The notes: a model not told the origin generated them from the sequence alone. Positions 46,801 to 57,989 are shown, numbered from the stretch's first letter. The stretch is DNA of 64,000 nucleotides from Adiantum capillus-veneris (GCA_014529385.2 CM043952.1:65810370-65874369); one strand, 5' to 3'. Numbers and translations are program-made.

Positions 46801-47760
46801 GTTGATGACATGTTGATTGCAAGTGCTAACATGTAGGACATCAAAGACCTAAAAGAGGAGCTGTCTAAATCTTTTTCAATGAAAGATTTAGGTGCTGCAA
46901 AGAAGATACTTGGTATGAAAATATCAAGGGATAGGACGAAGAAGACAATAAAGCTATCTCAAGAAGATTACATCAAGAAGGTACTAGAAAGGTTTGCAAT
47001 GCAAAATGCAAAACCAGTTTCTACACCTTTGGCTGGTCAGTTTAAACTAACGAAGGATATGTGTCCAAAGACACAAGAGGAGATAGCCTATATGTCTAAA
47101 GTTCCATATGATGCAGCGATAGGTTCTCTAATGTATGCTATGGTCTGGACAAGGCCAGACATTGCACATGCAGTGGGAGTTGTGAGTAGGTTCATGGACA
47201 ACCCAGGTAAAGAGCATTGGCAAGCTGTGAAGTGGATACTTAGGTATCTAAAAGGGACAACAACAAATGCTTTGTATTTTGGAGGAACTAATATTTTTCT
47301 AGAAGGGTATGCTGATGCAGATATGGCAGGTGACAAAGATACTCGAAGGAGCACTACTGGCTATGTGTTCACGGTTGGAGGCACAGCAGTAAGCTGGGCT
47401 TCAAAGCTACAGAAAGTGGTTTCACTTTCTACCACGGAAGCAGAGTATGTAGCAATGACGGAGGCAAGCAAAGAAATTATGCGGCTTCACAGATTCTTAG
47501 AAGAGCTTGGATTCAAACAAGACAATTGTGTCTTGTACAGTGATAGCCAAAGCGCTATCCATCTTGCGAAGAACTCAGCCTTTCATTCAAGGACAAAGCA
47601 CATTGAGGTGAGATATCACTTCATACGCACTCTTTTGGAAGAGGGACAGCTAAAGCTAGGAAAGGTTCATACAAGTGAAAATCCTGCAGACGTGTTTACA
47701 AAGGTGGTCAACAAGGAGAAGTTGAGCTTTTGCTCATCTTCAATCGGCATTCAAGGATAA
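43805..47760 (+). pseudogene. Copia 3 gag-pol polyprotein, interrupted
   Basis: The frame opens with GVIAEEGKLKIEKFNDKNY behind a GTG at 43,805. No ATG is present at the expected start. Gag carries a zinc knuckle CWNCGKKGHVKKDC that is duplicated as a 65-bp direct repeat (44,502-44,566 and 44,567-44,631), which shifts the frame. Protease WIVDSGASFHATP, integrase WHYRLGHMS and SDNGGEYCSQAF, RT IFSPVVKMNSIKLV with YVDD at 46,798-46,809, and RNase H YADADMAGDKDTRRST with STTEAEYVAMTEA all follow. In-frame stops are at 45,208, 46,249, 46,681 and 46,834. The one at 46,681 replaces the conserved Gln of ASRQWY. The end is TAA 47,758-47,760. Related to the Tork/Tnt1 lineage. Confidence 0.93.
44502..44631 (+). 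repeat. 65-bp tandem duplication of the zinc-knuckle segment
   Basis: Two nearly identical 65-bp copies, each starting cagttcttgaatgttgg. They differ at a few bases (tggaactgtgg against tgggactgcgg; gattgttgg against gattgctgg). As 65 is not a multiple of three, the reading frame changes across it. Confidence 0.95.
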
Positions 47761-47809
47761 GAAGCCAGAATGAAAAGCAGTCACAGGCTTGGTTTGGAGA
47801 TCAGTCTCC

Positions 47810-47820
47810 AAGTGGGAGAT
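47810..47820 (+). other. Polypurine tract of copia 3
   Basis: AAGTGGGAGAT directly before the 3' LTR; nearly the same sequence as in copia 1. Confidence 0.9.
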
Positions 47821-48583
47821 TGTTAAGTATGGAGCCTGATTTATCCTTGTAATTTTCTGTTGTAAAAGCGCCCATTTGTAAGGCCCCCATTATGAGGAGA
47901 AGCCATCGTACGTAAAGGTAAATCACTCACCGGAAACCAAAATTTTCACACAGTAAAAAACCAGGGGTAACTTTAGGGGCTTCGGGGGCGGAAGCCCCCG
48001 ATACTTCTTTTTTCCCTCACCGGAATATTCTTTTTCGCCGGAATATTATGGTCGGACGACGGCCGGAAAGTGGTCGGAAAACAACAGTCGGTTGGCCAGT
48101 GGCCGGTATAGTCAATGGCCGGTGGCTGGTGGCCGAATTCAAAAGCGGACTTGTCTTCTCAAGGGCGGCCACACATGGGCGGATTGGAGGGTCCGATTTG
48201 GACTTATTCGCACAAGGGCGGCTACACATGGCTGCTTCTCATAAGAGAGGGCATCCCTTTTGGCCTATAAAAGGAGGCCATTTCTACACACATTTCATAT
48301 AGTGTGAAGTTGATGCAACAAGGTGAGTGTGAGGTGGTGAGAGTGAAGCAAGGCGGGAGCTCTATTAAGGGTTTAATCCCTTTGTAAACTACTTCTTCTT
48401 TTGAAGTGCTAAAGCCATTGAGTGGCTGCTTTCCCGTGGATGTAGCCCACATTGGGTGAACCACGTATATCGTGTGTACTCTCTCTCTCTCTCTCTCTCT
48501 CTAATCTCTTGTGTGTGAAATCTATCTCTCTCCATTAAGTAATCTACTCAATAATCTATTTAGCTACGTCTTATTTCCTAACA
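47821..48583 (+). repeat. 3' LTR of copia 3
   Basis: 763 bp with TATA box at 48,266-48,273. Its (CT)n tract (about 48,479-48,502) is less than half the length of the one in the 5' LTR. Confidence 0.97.
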
Positions 48584-49072
48584 ATATGTAAGTTTTTTGA
48601 GTTTTTGGGAGAGAGTATTCTGCCTCACCTCGATTTAGTGTAACCCCCCTTACAAATTTTTGAGATTTTCCTCAAAGATTCTTATTTGTCTTTAAGCGCT
48701 TGCAAAAACCTAGGCTTAGTGCAATCCCACCTATTACTTTTGAGATTCACCTTTGAATTCTCAGTCAACCCAAGGCAAGAGCAAGAAATCTAGCATAAAG
48801 ACCTTCAAAAATAACCAAGATTTTCCAGAGTTGCCTCTTGTCGTCCGCCTTTACTATCTGTTGAGGTCCACTCTTGCCTTAGGTTTGTACGCCTTCTACC
48901 TTGGGTTTGTCAGATCAAAATTTTCCAATTACGTCACTTCTTGATTTTGTAGATGTCGATGTTGATTCCTGATTCTTGATTGTGGATTTTGTTGATCGTC
49001 GCTTTGTTAATTGTTGATTGTAAGACCAATGCTTATTCTCCCTCCCCCCTCTCTCTCGTGTTGGTGTGGGAG

Positions 49073-49093
49073 CCCCCCCCCCCCCCCCCCCCC

Positions 49094-49171
<78 letters not shown>

Positions 49172-49234
49172 ATGAATCACATGGACCATTCCCTATTTCT
49201 TAGCACACACAAAATCTTGCAATCAATAACGTCA

Positions 49235-49320
<86 letters not shown>

Positions 49321-49453
49321 GCGTGCAAGACATCCACAAAAAATAATTGGACTCCTATTGTTGAATCATTGAGCTCGTTGCACTTCAGTATTGCAATGCA
49401 AATGTGGAAGGCCTTCTTGCAACGCTTCAACACCTCAACGAATGGCACATCAA

Positions 49454-49533
<80 letters not shown>
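49073..49533. repeat. C23 run and three (CT)n(AC)n compound microsatellites
   Basis: C run at 49,073-49,095, then CT-AC compounds at about 49,096-49,168, 49,239-49,318 and 49,458-49,532, all in the same order and orientation within 460 bases. Non-repetitive spacers between them are unlike one another. Confidence 0.95.
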
Positions 49534-49536
<3 letters not shown>

Positions 49537-49909
49537 CACGGATACATGCGTGCAGCTATTGAGCTTTGAGCACTAAGACTGGAGAAAGAACATTTACGGC
49601 ATGGAAGGTCTGTGCAATCCTACAAAAGGAGGTACATTAAGACATGGCCACGCAAAGCTTAGTTATCTATAAGCCTCAACAGTTTTAACTAAGGCAAGTC
49701 CGACAATCCAAAACGTCACGAGTAGAAACAAGTAGTGAGGGAGAGTGAGACGCAAACAATAGAGAGAGAGAGAGAGAGAAGGAGGACTGATCGGCAAGAA
49801 ACCGGCGTAGTTTGAAAATTATGCTCTTTTAGGCATAGTAAACCGATGAAAAGCTATACGCTATCGAAAATTTTTGGCTGATGTAACAAGCAACTAAGCT
49901 TTGCATGAC

Positions 49910-50420
49910 CATAGCCTTAGATGACACATGGAGGGAAGTTCCTTCAAAATGCAAAGTAAACCCACCCTTTAAATGGCTGTAGAAAGCAAAAGTAGTCACT
50001 GGCTGAAGTGAAATCCATGATCTTCCCAAGAACTAAAACTATTATAAATATATACAAAGTACTAAGTTTTCTACTTTATATTTTCAGGACTAAGACGTCT
50101 TCTCATTTTCTACTTTTCATTTCTTAAGGTTTTCTTTGAAATGCTGGAGAGGAGAGTGTGACATATGGATGCCTTCTCGTTGCTCAAAAACTTTAAGCTC
50201 CATTATAAAGAGTATAGAAGATGTAAAGTCAAGAGACTTTCTATTCCACATAAAATAAATGTTGGAAATAACTTGCTACTTACCCTTCACTTTCTTTAAG
50301 GTTCTTGAAATGAAGGAGAGAGTGACACATGGATGCCCTCTCTCACTTTAAAATTTTAAGCTCAATTATATATTCAAATGTAAAGTCAAGAGACTTTCTA
50401 TTTCACATTAAATAAATGTT
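49910..50420. repeat. Dispersed repeat, copy B, internally duplicated
   Basis: Homologous to 40,190-40,770. Inside it, the segment from ttaaggtt to agagactttctattycaca appears twice (about 50,120-50,260 and 50,290-50,415). Confidence 0.6.
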
Positions 50421-50766
50421 GAAGTTTGATTGCACATAACAATAAGGGGATAACTTTAGTGGAGGTTTTGTTACTTAATGTGAATTTACTTTTTGAAGAT
50501 GTAACAAAAAAAGAAAAAGTTTAGTGATTTTTGAAGATATATTTGGTTTTATCTTTTCAAGGGGCTTTTTTCAAGACCGATATTGATATGTTTTAGAAAA
50601 TTTTAGAAGTATATATTTCTTTAAAGAGCTCGAGAAAAAGAACAAAACTTGCCTAACGTCGACTTGGGGTTGTCTCGCTTTGAAGACATGTATGACATGC
50701 AAATGTAGGGATCATTATCCACATTATTGATCATGAGAGAGATAGAGAGAGAGACCACCACATTGC

Positions 50767-50826
<60 letters not shown>

Positions 50827-51026
50827 CCATCACATTGCATGTGTGCATACACATGTACATTTATGAGAGGGAGAGAGAGAAAGAAAGATTTTACCGTTGA
50901 GCTCACGTACTTTTCAAATTTTCAAGATATTATTTTTTGGCATTAGTGTATTTTTTAAAGGATAGCTAAAGTTTTTAACACGTAGAAAATGGATCAAATG
51001 CCCGACAAAGACCAACCCTCACATTA

Positions 51027-51352
51027 ACACCCCAAATGGGTAGAGAGATTTCCTTGTTGTGTGATGGATCTTTTACCAATTCTAGGATATTTTGTTCTTT
51101 TCATTTTTAAGAGAAACATGTGGGCCATGCTTAAAAATCTATAACTTCCTTAAATTTTGGCAAGCAAGGATGCCAATCTAAAATCAACGAGAGAGAACAC
51201 CCCAAATGGGTAGAGAGATTTTCCAATTGATGGACCTTTTACCAATTCTTGGATATTTAATTCTTTTTATTTTTAAGAGTTAACATGTGGGCCATGCTTA
51301 AAAATCTATAAATTCCTTAAATTTTGACAGGCAAGGGTATCAATCTAAAATC

Positions 51353-51363
<11 letters not shown>
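51027..51363. repeat. Tandem duplication of ~170 bp
   Basis: Two consecutive copies, each starting caccccaaatgggtagagag and ending aatctaaaatcaacgagagaga, at about 51,027-51,197 and 51,198-51,363. Small substitutions and indels show it is not brand new. Confidence 0.92.
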
Positions 51364-51395
<32 letters not shown>

Positions 51396-51569
51396 AGGGG
51401 GGGTGGAGAGAACAATTGTTAAGTGCCGTATTTAATGTGTTGAAACGCAAAGTCCAACAAATAATGCAAGAGGAGAGAGGAAGACAGAACAAAATGCTCG
51501 CGTGTAGGAACAATCTAAAGTGACTTTAAAAGTTACAAGACAAGCCTTCAACAAAAGTGAATATCTATG

Positions 51570-51621
<52 letters not shown>

Positions 51622-51703
51622 AAACAAGAAAAAAAAATGTCATCAGAACAATCCCAAAAGATATATCTCACAACATGGGTAAGAATAAAGTTATTTTTGT
51701 TTC

Positions 51704-51709
<6 letters not shown>

Positions 51710-51771
<62 letters not shown>

Positions 51772-51841
51772 ACGTCTTGATAAAAGGAGAATTTAAAATG
51801 TTGTAGAAACATCCAATGAGATCTCAAAGATCTATCTGATG

Positions 51842-51877
<36 letters not shown>

Positions 51878-52031
51878 TGACCACCAATCATAGCCATCTA
51901 TATTTTTCTTTTCAAAAAAAAGAGAAAAAGTAGTTCGCTTCTCCTTTTTAAATGCCCACCCGGGATAGTCACTTCAACTAGAGGGTTTTTGTTTTTTTTT
52001 ACAACATTTTAAATTCTCCTTTTATCAAGAC

Positions 52032-52090
<59 letters not shown>

Positions 52091-52234
52091 TGACCACCAA
52101 TCATAGCCATCTATATTTTTCTTTTCAAAAAAAAGAGAAAAAGTAGTTCGCTTCTCCTTTTTAAATGCCCACCCGGGATAGTCACTTCAACTAGAGGGTT
52201 TTTGTTTTTTTTTTTTTGGGGGGGGGGGGGGGGG
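51710..52234. repeat. Interleaved inverted and direct duplication at microsatellites
   Basis: Block A (acacac, then gtcttgataaaaggag to atgttgta, about 51,755-51,804) returns inverted at about 52,001-52,045. Block B (gagagaaactgaccaccaat to gggtttttgttttttt, about 51,850-52,000) returns in direct orientation at about 52,065-52,217, followed by a T run and G17. The order is A, B, inverted A, B, with (CT)n(AC)n or (TG)n(AG)n at the joints. Confidence 0.93.
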
Positions 52235-52342
52235 ACATAGAAACTTTGAATGTCATAGTTATTGTATCGGAACAATAGCAAGATGCCTCTTTGTGACAAA
52301 TGTGACAAACTCAAGACATATGTGACAATCTTTCCTTCAAGC

Positions 52343-52347
<5 letters not shown>

Positions 52348-52422
<75 letters not shown>

Positions 52423-52579
52423 GTGTGTGTGTGTGTGCGCGCGCTATGTGTACATATAGACATAATTGGAACATATCATGATGTCTCAAGACCTATGTGA
52501 CAAATCTTCATTTCAAGCATATATATATACACACACACACACAACACATATATCTAATATATATATATATATATCTATC

Positions 52580-52612
<33 letters not shown>

Positions 52613-52640
52613 CATATAATATACATATACATATATATGT
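52348..52640. repeat. (TG)n, G38 and (TA)n tracts
   Basis: TG run at 52,349-52,383, 38 consecutive G at 52,384-52,421, TG again to 52,437, then an AT-rich (TA)n zone at about 52,525-52,640. The tcaagacatatgtgacaa and tcaagacctatgtgacaa phrases bracket the G run, suggesting another local duplication. Confidence 0.95.
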
Positions 52641-52935
52641 GGTGTGTGTGTGTGTTGTGTGTGTGTGCTATGCGTACATATAGATTATGTATATGTATAC
52701 ATACATCCAAACATAAGTACAAGGATAGAAGCCCTTAAAGGGTGGAGCACAGATATTGAATCCAATTGCGTTCCCTATCATTGAAACCAATTCTAGAACT
52801 CACTCCATTATTAAAAAAAAAAATTATTATTACATTGAATTCTCTTAGATTTCATTTCTTCACACCATGCTAACTTATCTAATCTCTATAATTAAGCTTG
52901 GTAGCATTGCTAGATCAAGGTAGACCAAATGAAGG

Positions 52936-52993
<58 letters not shown>

Positions 52994-53372
52994 AATATAT
53001 ACACACACACACACACACACACACCACCAATAGAATTAGAGCACTCCTAAGTTTGTTGAACAACGGCTAGCACCTTATGAAAAATAATGTCTATGAGAAG
53101 CTTCCAATCTTGGTATCAAAGAATGCTTTGCAGCATCTATAAGAGGTCATGTCATGCATCACTTTTATAAATGCGATAGACTATACTTGTAGGAAGAGAG
53201 TATTGACAATGTTCCACTTGGAAGAGAAGATAACCCTGTGAGAATAGAGGCATTGTTTCCTTGGCCGCAGCAACGTGCGAGTCACATACTAGTTTTCTTT
53301 ATCTTGATTAATTTCAATCATGCACCTTACTTGCTTACTTGAGAAGAAAAAGAATAAGAGAAGAAAGATTTG

Positions 53373-53805
53373 GATTTATCAAATCGTCAGGTACTTCTTC
53401 TTGCATAATGTATGGCAGACAAGGAACCACCATGTGTTCGAAGGAGGTCTTGAGGTGGCAAGCTTCGCAAAAATTATACAAGAAAGCAAAGTGCTAATAT
53501 GGACGCTCGGACGCAAGCAACACTCGAAGGATTGGTGCAGGACTACTTGTGCCTTGTTGTCAGCAGAGGGTATGCCTAGGACAGGGAAAAATCTTGGCTA
53601 TCGGTAATTAAAAGATCTTAGAAGAACATGGTAATGGACCTTATGTATCAAGGATAAGGGGGTGAGTTGGTTGGGATGGCTGCCCTGATAGCCGATGTAA
53701 TTATGGTCCTCATGGCTCAACACGAGCATGACAAGACCTTGTAATTATTTGGGTTGATTAATATAATTCACTCACAATTGTGGGTTTTGCTATTAAAAAA
53801 AAAAA
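53373..53805 (+). mobile_element. 5'-truncated LINE with 15-bp target duplication
   Basis: The sequence ends in an A11 run (53,795-53,805) and is bracketed by GAGAAGAAAGATTTG at 53,358-53,372 and 53,807-53,821. It is therefore a LINE insertion of about 433 bp, truncated at its 5' end as is usual for target-primed reverse transcription. Its first part encodes the tail of a plant LINE ORF2 (FFLHNVWQTRNHHVFEGG, similar to the WxxRNxxxFE ending after the zf-RVT domain). A 3' untranslated region follows, ending in ttcactcacaattgtgggt and a poly-A run. Confidence 0.88.
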
Positions 53806-53821
53806 GGAGAAGAAAGATTTG

Positions 53822-54128
53822 ACGTAGTAAGAATAATCCCAAGAGACCTCAAAGATCTATCTAGCGAGTCTTGAACTCAAGATATGACACTCCACATGGA
53901 AGCGGGAGAGAGAAAGGAAGAGTGTTTTTGCATGCAAGTCCTCTCTCCCTATCACTTATTCACATTCATATGCAAGGATTGACTCACGCTCACGATGCTT
54001 GAATATCTTAAGCTAGCTTCACGTCTCGACTAGATTGGAGCCCTCTCGTCTCCTATCACAAGTGAAAAAACACATTTACTCTAATAATGAGATTTGTATT
54101 GGTTTGATTTTTTATAGTGTGTATCTTA
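53822..54128. other. Spacer with SINE family 2 fragment
   Basis: About 53,815-53,905 is the second copy of the possible tRNA-derived repeat (minus strand, box-B-like GAGTTCAAGACTCG). The remainder shows nothing recognisable. Confidence 0.45.
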
Positions 54129-54142
54129 ATATTTACGTAATC

Positions 54143-55239
54143 CTAGAGTAGGAAATTTTGCTTGTTGAACCCTAGCCTGCTCTGCTGCTTGACAGCTCTG
54201 GCGACACTGCATGATTGGGAAGGCTCCGGGCGGGTCTATCCCGGGGTTGAGGATGTGGGGGCAGGTTGGGGAGACTCCAAAGGTGGTGGATTGGCTCGCG
54301 TGAGGTGCGGTTCTGCTGTGCAGAGAGTCGGAGGACGCTCCGGGAGGGGGGCACTTGGTGGCTCCTGCTGGATCTCGTCCGGGGCTTCGACAACCAAGTA
54401 TTTTTGGCACACGGGAGAGGTAGCCCCTCCCGCCTCCTTCTGCGAGGACAAAGGGTTTTCAGGTCCTTCCAATTCCCTCCTCGCAGGTGCTCCGCTCAGT
54501 GGCAGTGGGTGTTTCATGTTGTGGCTGTGAGGCGGGTTCCGAATGGTGTTTTGTACAAGGGGACTTGTTGTCTAGTGTTGTGGTTGCGTTGCATGGTACG
54601 GTGTGGGTCTTGGCCCGCCTCAAAGGCCAGGTGTCATGGGTTCTCTGGCGGTCGTTTGGCTTGTCTGGGTCCGTGCGGCTCGGCTCCGAAACAGGGGAGG
54701 TGAGGTTATTGGTTCTTATCATGCATGGTGTTGATTTTAGCGTATGGGTTCTGGAGTCAGCTGGGGTAGCTTTTGTTCTCGGCATCTTGGAGCTTGTTTG
54801 CAGATGAATGTTGTTTTATTGATGCTCGACGCTTTGATGGTTTCTGGTTCTGCTTTTTTGCTGGCTTTGGCCTCGTGAAGCACTTTGGGGATTGGTGGCA
54901 GCAGCTCCATAGTGGTGGCACCCTATTGGTCCAGGCGGGTGATGGGGTTTGGGGACCCCATCCCCTTCTTCTTCGACTTTATGTTACCTTATGGTGGTCG
55001 AGGGTGGCTCCCTAATCAGCCGATGTATCTTCCTTTGGATCTGATTGTGTTGTATGTTGTGGTCTTGATTGGCACTGGATGATGGTTGATCTTGTTGCTA
55101 GTGGTTGTAGAGGCTTCCGTGGCTCGTGGCAAGCACGGACTTTCATATATTTTTTTGGGTTATCTAACATATTCACCCACTTATTATGGGTTCTGCTAAA
55201 TATATATAATTTATTTATATATTATATATATATATATAT
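54143..55239 (+). mobile_element. Second 5'-truncated LINE, GC-rich, with 14-bp target duplication
   Basis: Bracketed by ATATTTACGTAATC at 54,129-54,142 and 55,240-55,253. Its last 200 bases are related to the 3' end of the LINE at 53,373 (tcagccgatgta; ttgggtt; atattcacccactta, then atgggttctgcta). It ends in an A/T-rich (TA)n tail rather than pure A. The body is unusually G-rich for this window (54,180-54,700). No intact frame matches RT, so it is probably 3' untranslated and C-terminal sequence. Its open frames are not called as genes. Confidence 0.75.
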
Positions 55240-55253
55240 ATATTTACGTAATC

Positions 55254-56415
55254 ATTCATAAACGCTTGTGTGGCTGTTCGTGTCCTCTCTCCTCTTTCTC
55301 TCTTATATATGTGTACGTGTTTTTTTGTATATATCTCATTTATCCTTAGACCTTCGCACACACTATAATCTATGTTCAAGAAAAGATGTATATATATATG
55401 TATTTCTAACTTGATCTCTCATAACTCCACCAACGTGTGCACATGAATGTGCCAATTCTATAAACATTTGTTTAAATTCCCATACCGCACATGCATAATT
55501 TATGTGTGAACACAGAAAGATGGATGGACTACAAAAGACTTCCATTCTCTCTTTTTTCCTTCCTCCACAGTGCGCACCATGCATACATGTCTATATGAAT
55601 GCCCCACATGTGAGTGATTCGTCACGTCTCCATCTATCTTCATTGAGCATGTTCGGATGTTCAATGACGAGAAATGACCAATTGTTCTCAACCATGAGAA
55701 TTTATAATCACTAGTAAAACGGAGCCGCCTTCTCCTTTGGCGGCGGCATAGCCCCTCTTATCCTCAAACCCCTTGCTTCCACTACCGATTCAGAGAGGGT
55801 TTTGGACCACTGGTCAAAGTTATGAGATACCAGGATCAAAGATGCCTTGGGCTATTTTTATTTGGCGATGCACAGACATAGGGAGAGCCTCTTGAGGAGA
55901 CCAAACAATAGGAGACACTCACAGAGGGATATCACTAATTTCTTCAAACTACATACATGGCATTCAGATGAGCAGGGATCACAACAGACTTCAGAGTCCA
56001 TCTATACCAAAGGTACACTGACTGACAGGGCCACTGAGCTTGGAAGATCCAAACGCCCACGACTGTGAGGGTCATCGAGACATCGGTGAAAGCTACATCA
56101 AAGGGTTCGGATTGTTCTGGCACGACATGGGAGATGCCTAGTCAGAGTACTCACTGAGAAGGACATTGATGAGCTTCGCCAAAGACCGATGTTGGATATC
56201 ATAGGATAGGATCTTGATTCCAACATTTCAGCCTTTCATTTCATTTCATTTCATCCCATTTCATTTCTTTCCATTTCACTTTAGCTCAGTTCAGTTTCAA
56301 TTTTTCAATTTTTAGTTTTTTAGTCTTTTACACACACATTGTATCAGATTCACCATTTGTAAACTCTTTTGTCTCATAAGTCACTTTGGCCTTTTGAAGA
56401 TGTAAATCTATCATT

Positions 56416-56458
<43 letters not shown>

Positions 56459-56482
56459 GTGTTTCAAATGTGGATCGCATGT

Positions 56483-56575
<93 letters not shown>

Positions 56576-56618
56576 CTGTGCACAGGTCATAGGCGTGACA
56601 GAGCCGAGCTGAGCCGCG

Positions 56619-56671
<53 letters not shown>

Positions 56672-57058
56672 ATTGAAGGAGACGTGGAGGCCAAGGGAGA
56701 TCGACATTACAGATTTCAAGAGGACTTGGAGGTATGAGAGTTGGTAAAGGTGGAGCTAACACTATGAATGTTGCCGAAGGTTGGGATTATGTGAGGAGGC
56801 GATCAAGTATTAATTCTCTATGGGTCTTCCCTTTGGTAGGCTTTCCTTTTTTCAAACAGTGCTATCGAGCATGTTCCATGGTTAGCTCCCTTGGCGAGCA
56901 CTAACAATTTTACTCCTGTCCCTCCTCAGTAGCAAGTTGAGAAGCATCGCTCATCGCGACACCTATAAAGCAATCTATTAATTCCGGTTGGATTCTCTCT
57001 CTCAATCTCTCTCTCCCTCTCTCAAATTAGAAAAAATATATAGAGCTTGCTTGTGTGC
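55254..57058. other. Gene-free stretch with microsatellites
   Basis: No coding sequence recognised. It contains a (TTTCA)n-like pentamer tract at about 56,233-56,282, (CT)n at 56,420-56,456, a (TG)n(AG)n compound at 56,485-56,572 and (GA)n at 56,622-56,670. Confidence 0.65.
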
Positions 57059-57059
57059 T

Positions 57060-57401
57060 ACTCATGGGGCTCCTCAGCTGGGGACGCTCAATGCATTCCA
57101 AGAGGCGACATCCCAAATAGGAAGCTCCTCAAGTGCTTTTTGTGCTTTATGAAGTGCACTACATTTTGCATACATGTCGACCAAGGCAGCTCCAAGCATG
57201 ATGTTTTCTTTTCAACAAACCCTGAGTAACAATATTATCATGAATTCTTTTGTCCATATTAGCAATAGATGCCCTCTCTCTGCATCTCCGCAAAACAACG
57301 TAAAGCTTCCTAACCATGTCCTTGTTAGACATAATCAATGCACTCCATGAGACAACGTCATGGTTGTCAGGAAGATGAATACATAGCTGGTGGCCCCACA
57401 C
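57060..57401 (-). pseudogene. PPR protein fragment, frameshifted
   Basis: Minus-strand translation gives DHDVVSWSALIM-like text (actual NHDVVSWSALIM), then ASIANMDKRIHDNIVTQGLL. After a frame change it continues VDMYAKCSALHKAQKALEEL and DVASWNAL. These match the PLS-class pentatricopeptide repeat pattern (VDMYAKCG.L..A..VF..M..RDVVSWNALI) across about three repeats. PPR proteins bind organelle RNA. This piece has only a few repeats, a frameshift and no start, so it is a relic, probably from a processed or duplicated PPR gene. Confidence 0.75.
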
Positions 57402-57773
57402 TATTGAAAACTACCAATTTCCACCAGAAACTTCTACTTCAAGTTCATAGTTATCATTGCCATTGTAAGCCCTTCATGCTCATGAATAATCACTTCATCG
57501 ACTAAAGGATCCTATCATGAAGATTTGTCAACTCCCCTTGGTATGGCAACATTGCCTCCCATCCTAATTTCTCCATGACTTGGATTTTCCACTGTGTGTA
57601 ATTAAGTAAAATTCTTGTGTAATTGAAATAGCTTTCTTCTTGGCTAGCTTTAACTTTTCTTACTGGAACTGGAACATTTGTCCATCTCTTTACACATTAG
57701 TTTGTTTCCTTTATCCCACATAATTTCAACATATTCGTATGATGTATATATGGACAAACAATAGATATAAAGA
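57402..57773. other. Stretch without a recognised gene
   Basis: AT-rich, with no further PPR motifs and no transposon features seen. Confidence 0.5.
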
Positions 57774-57989
57774 TACTAGGTCTATTGGGAGATATATTGG
57801 CTCTACTTTCAATTTTCATTAGATAGAATCTTTCTAAGATGCTTTAGCATCTCCATGCAACTCACGATTTAAAATCAATCCCAATGAGTAGGATTTGACC
57901 TCGTCACGTAGAGATGTATAAAGCTCAACCTTAACCACTAGCTATATCCTGCGCTGCCCCTACGAGGTCCCTTTAAGCATTAAAAAAAA

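Larger units (their letters stand above)
42943..48583 (+). mobile_element. Complete Ty1/copia retrotransposon 3
   Basis: LTRs at 42,943-43,740 (798 bp) and 47,821-48,583 (763 bp) begin TGTTAAGTATGG and end CTAACA. They are flanked by a perfect target-site duplication ATATG (42,938-42,942 and 48,584-48,588). By eye about 26 substitutions separate the LTRs (roughly 3.4 %), so it is older than copia 1. Most of the length difference lies in an internal (CT)n tract. Primer binding site, polypurine tract and all copia domains are present, but the coding frame carries a duplication and four stops. Confidence 0.97.
48589..53357. other. Gene-free stretch of repeats and microsatellites
   Basis: No recognisable protein is encoded. 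Apart from the repeats listed separately, it contains (TG)n(AG)n at 50,769-50,825, (GA)n at 51,355-51,390 and 51,572-51,616, a (CT)n(TA)n(AC)n tract at 52,938-53,023 and a short poly-A run near 52,814. Confidence 0.7.

Noticed and set aside
30508-47760. TAA/TAG read as Gln (alternative genetic code)
   Set aside because: The WRKY gene and plant context use the standard code. The affected frames are decaying transposons, so mutation is sufficient.
54162-54807. Several overlapping 100-145-codon frames in the GC-rich segment
   Set aside because: They lie inside a LINE insertion bounded by a target-site duplication, overlap on both strands and show no domain. Low stop density follows from GC content.
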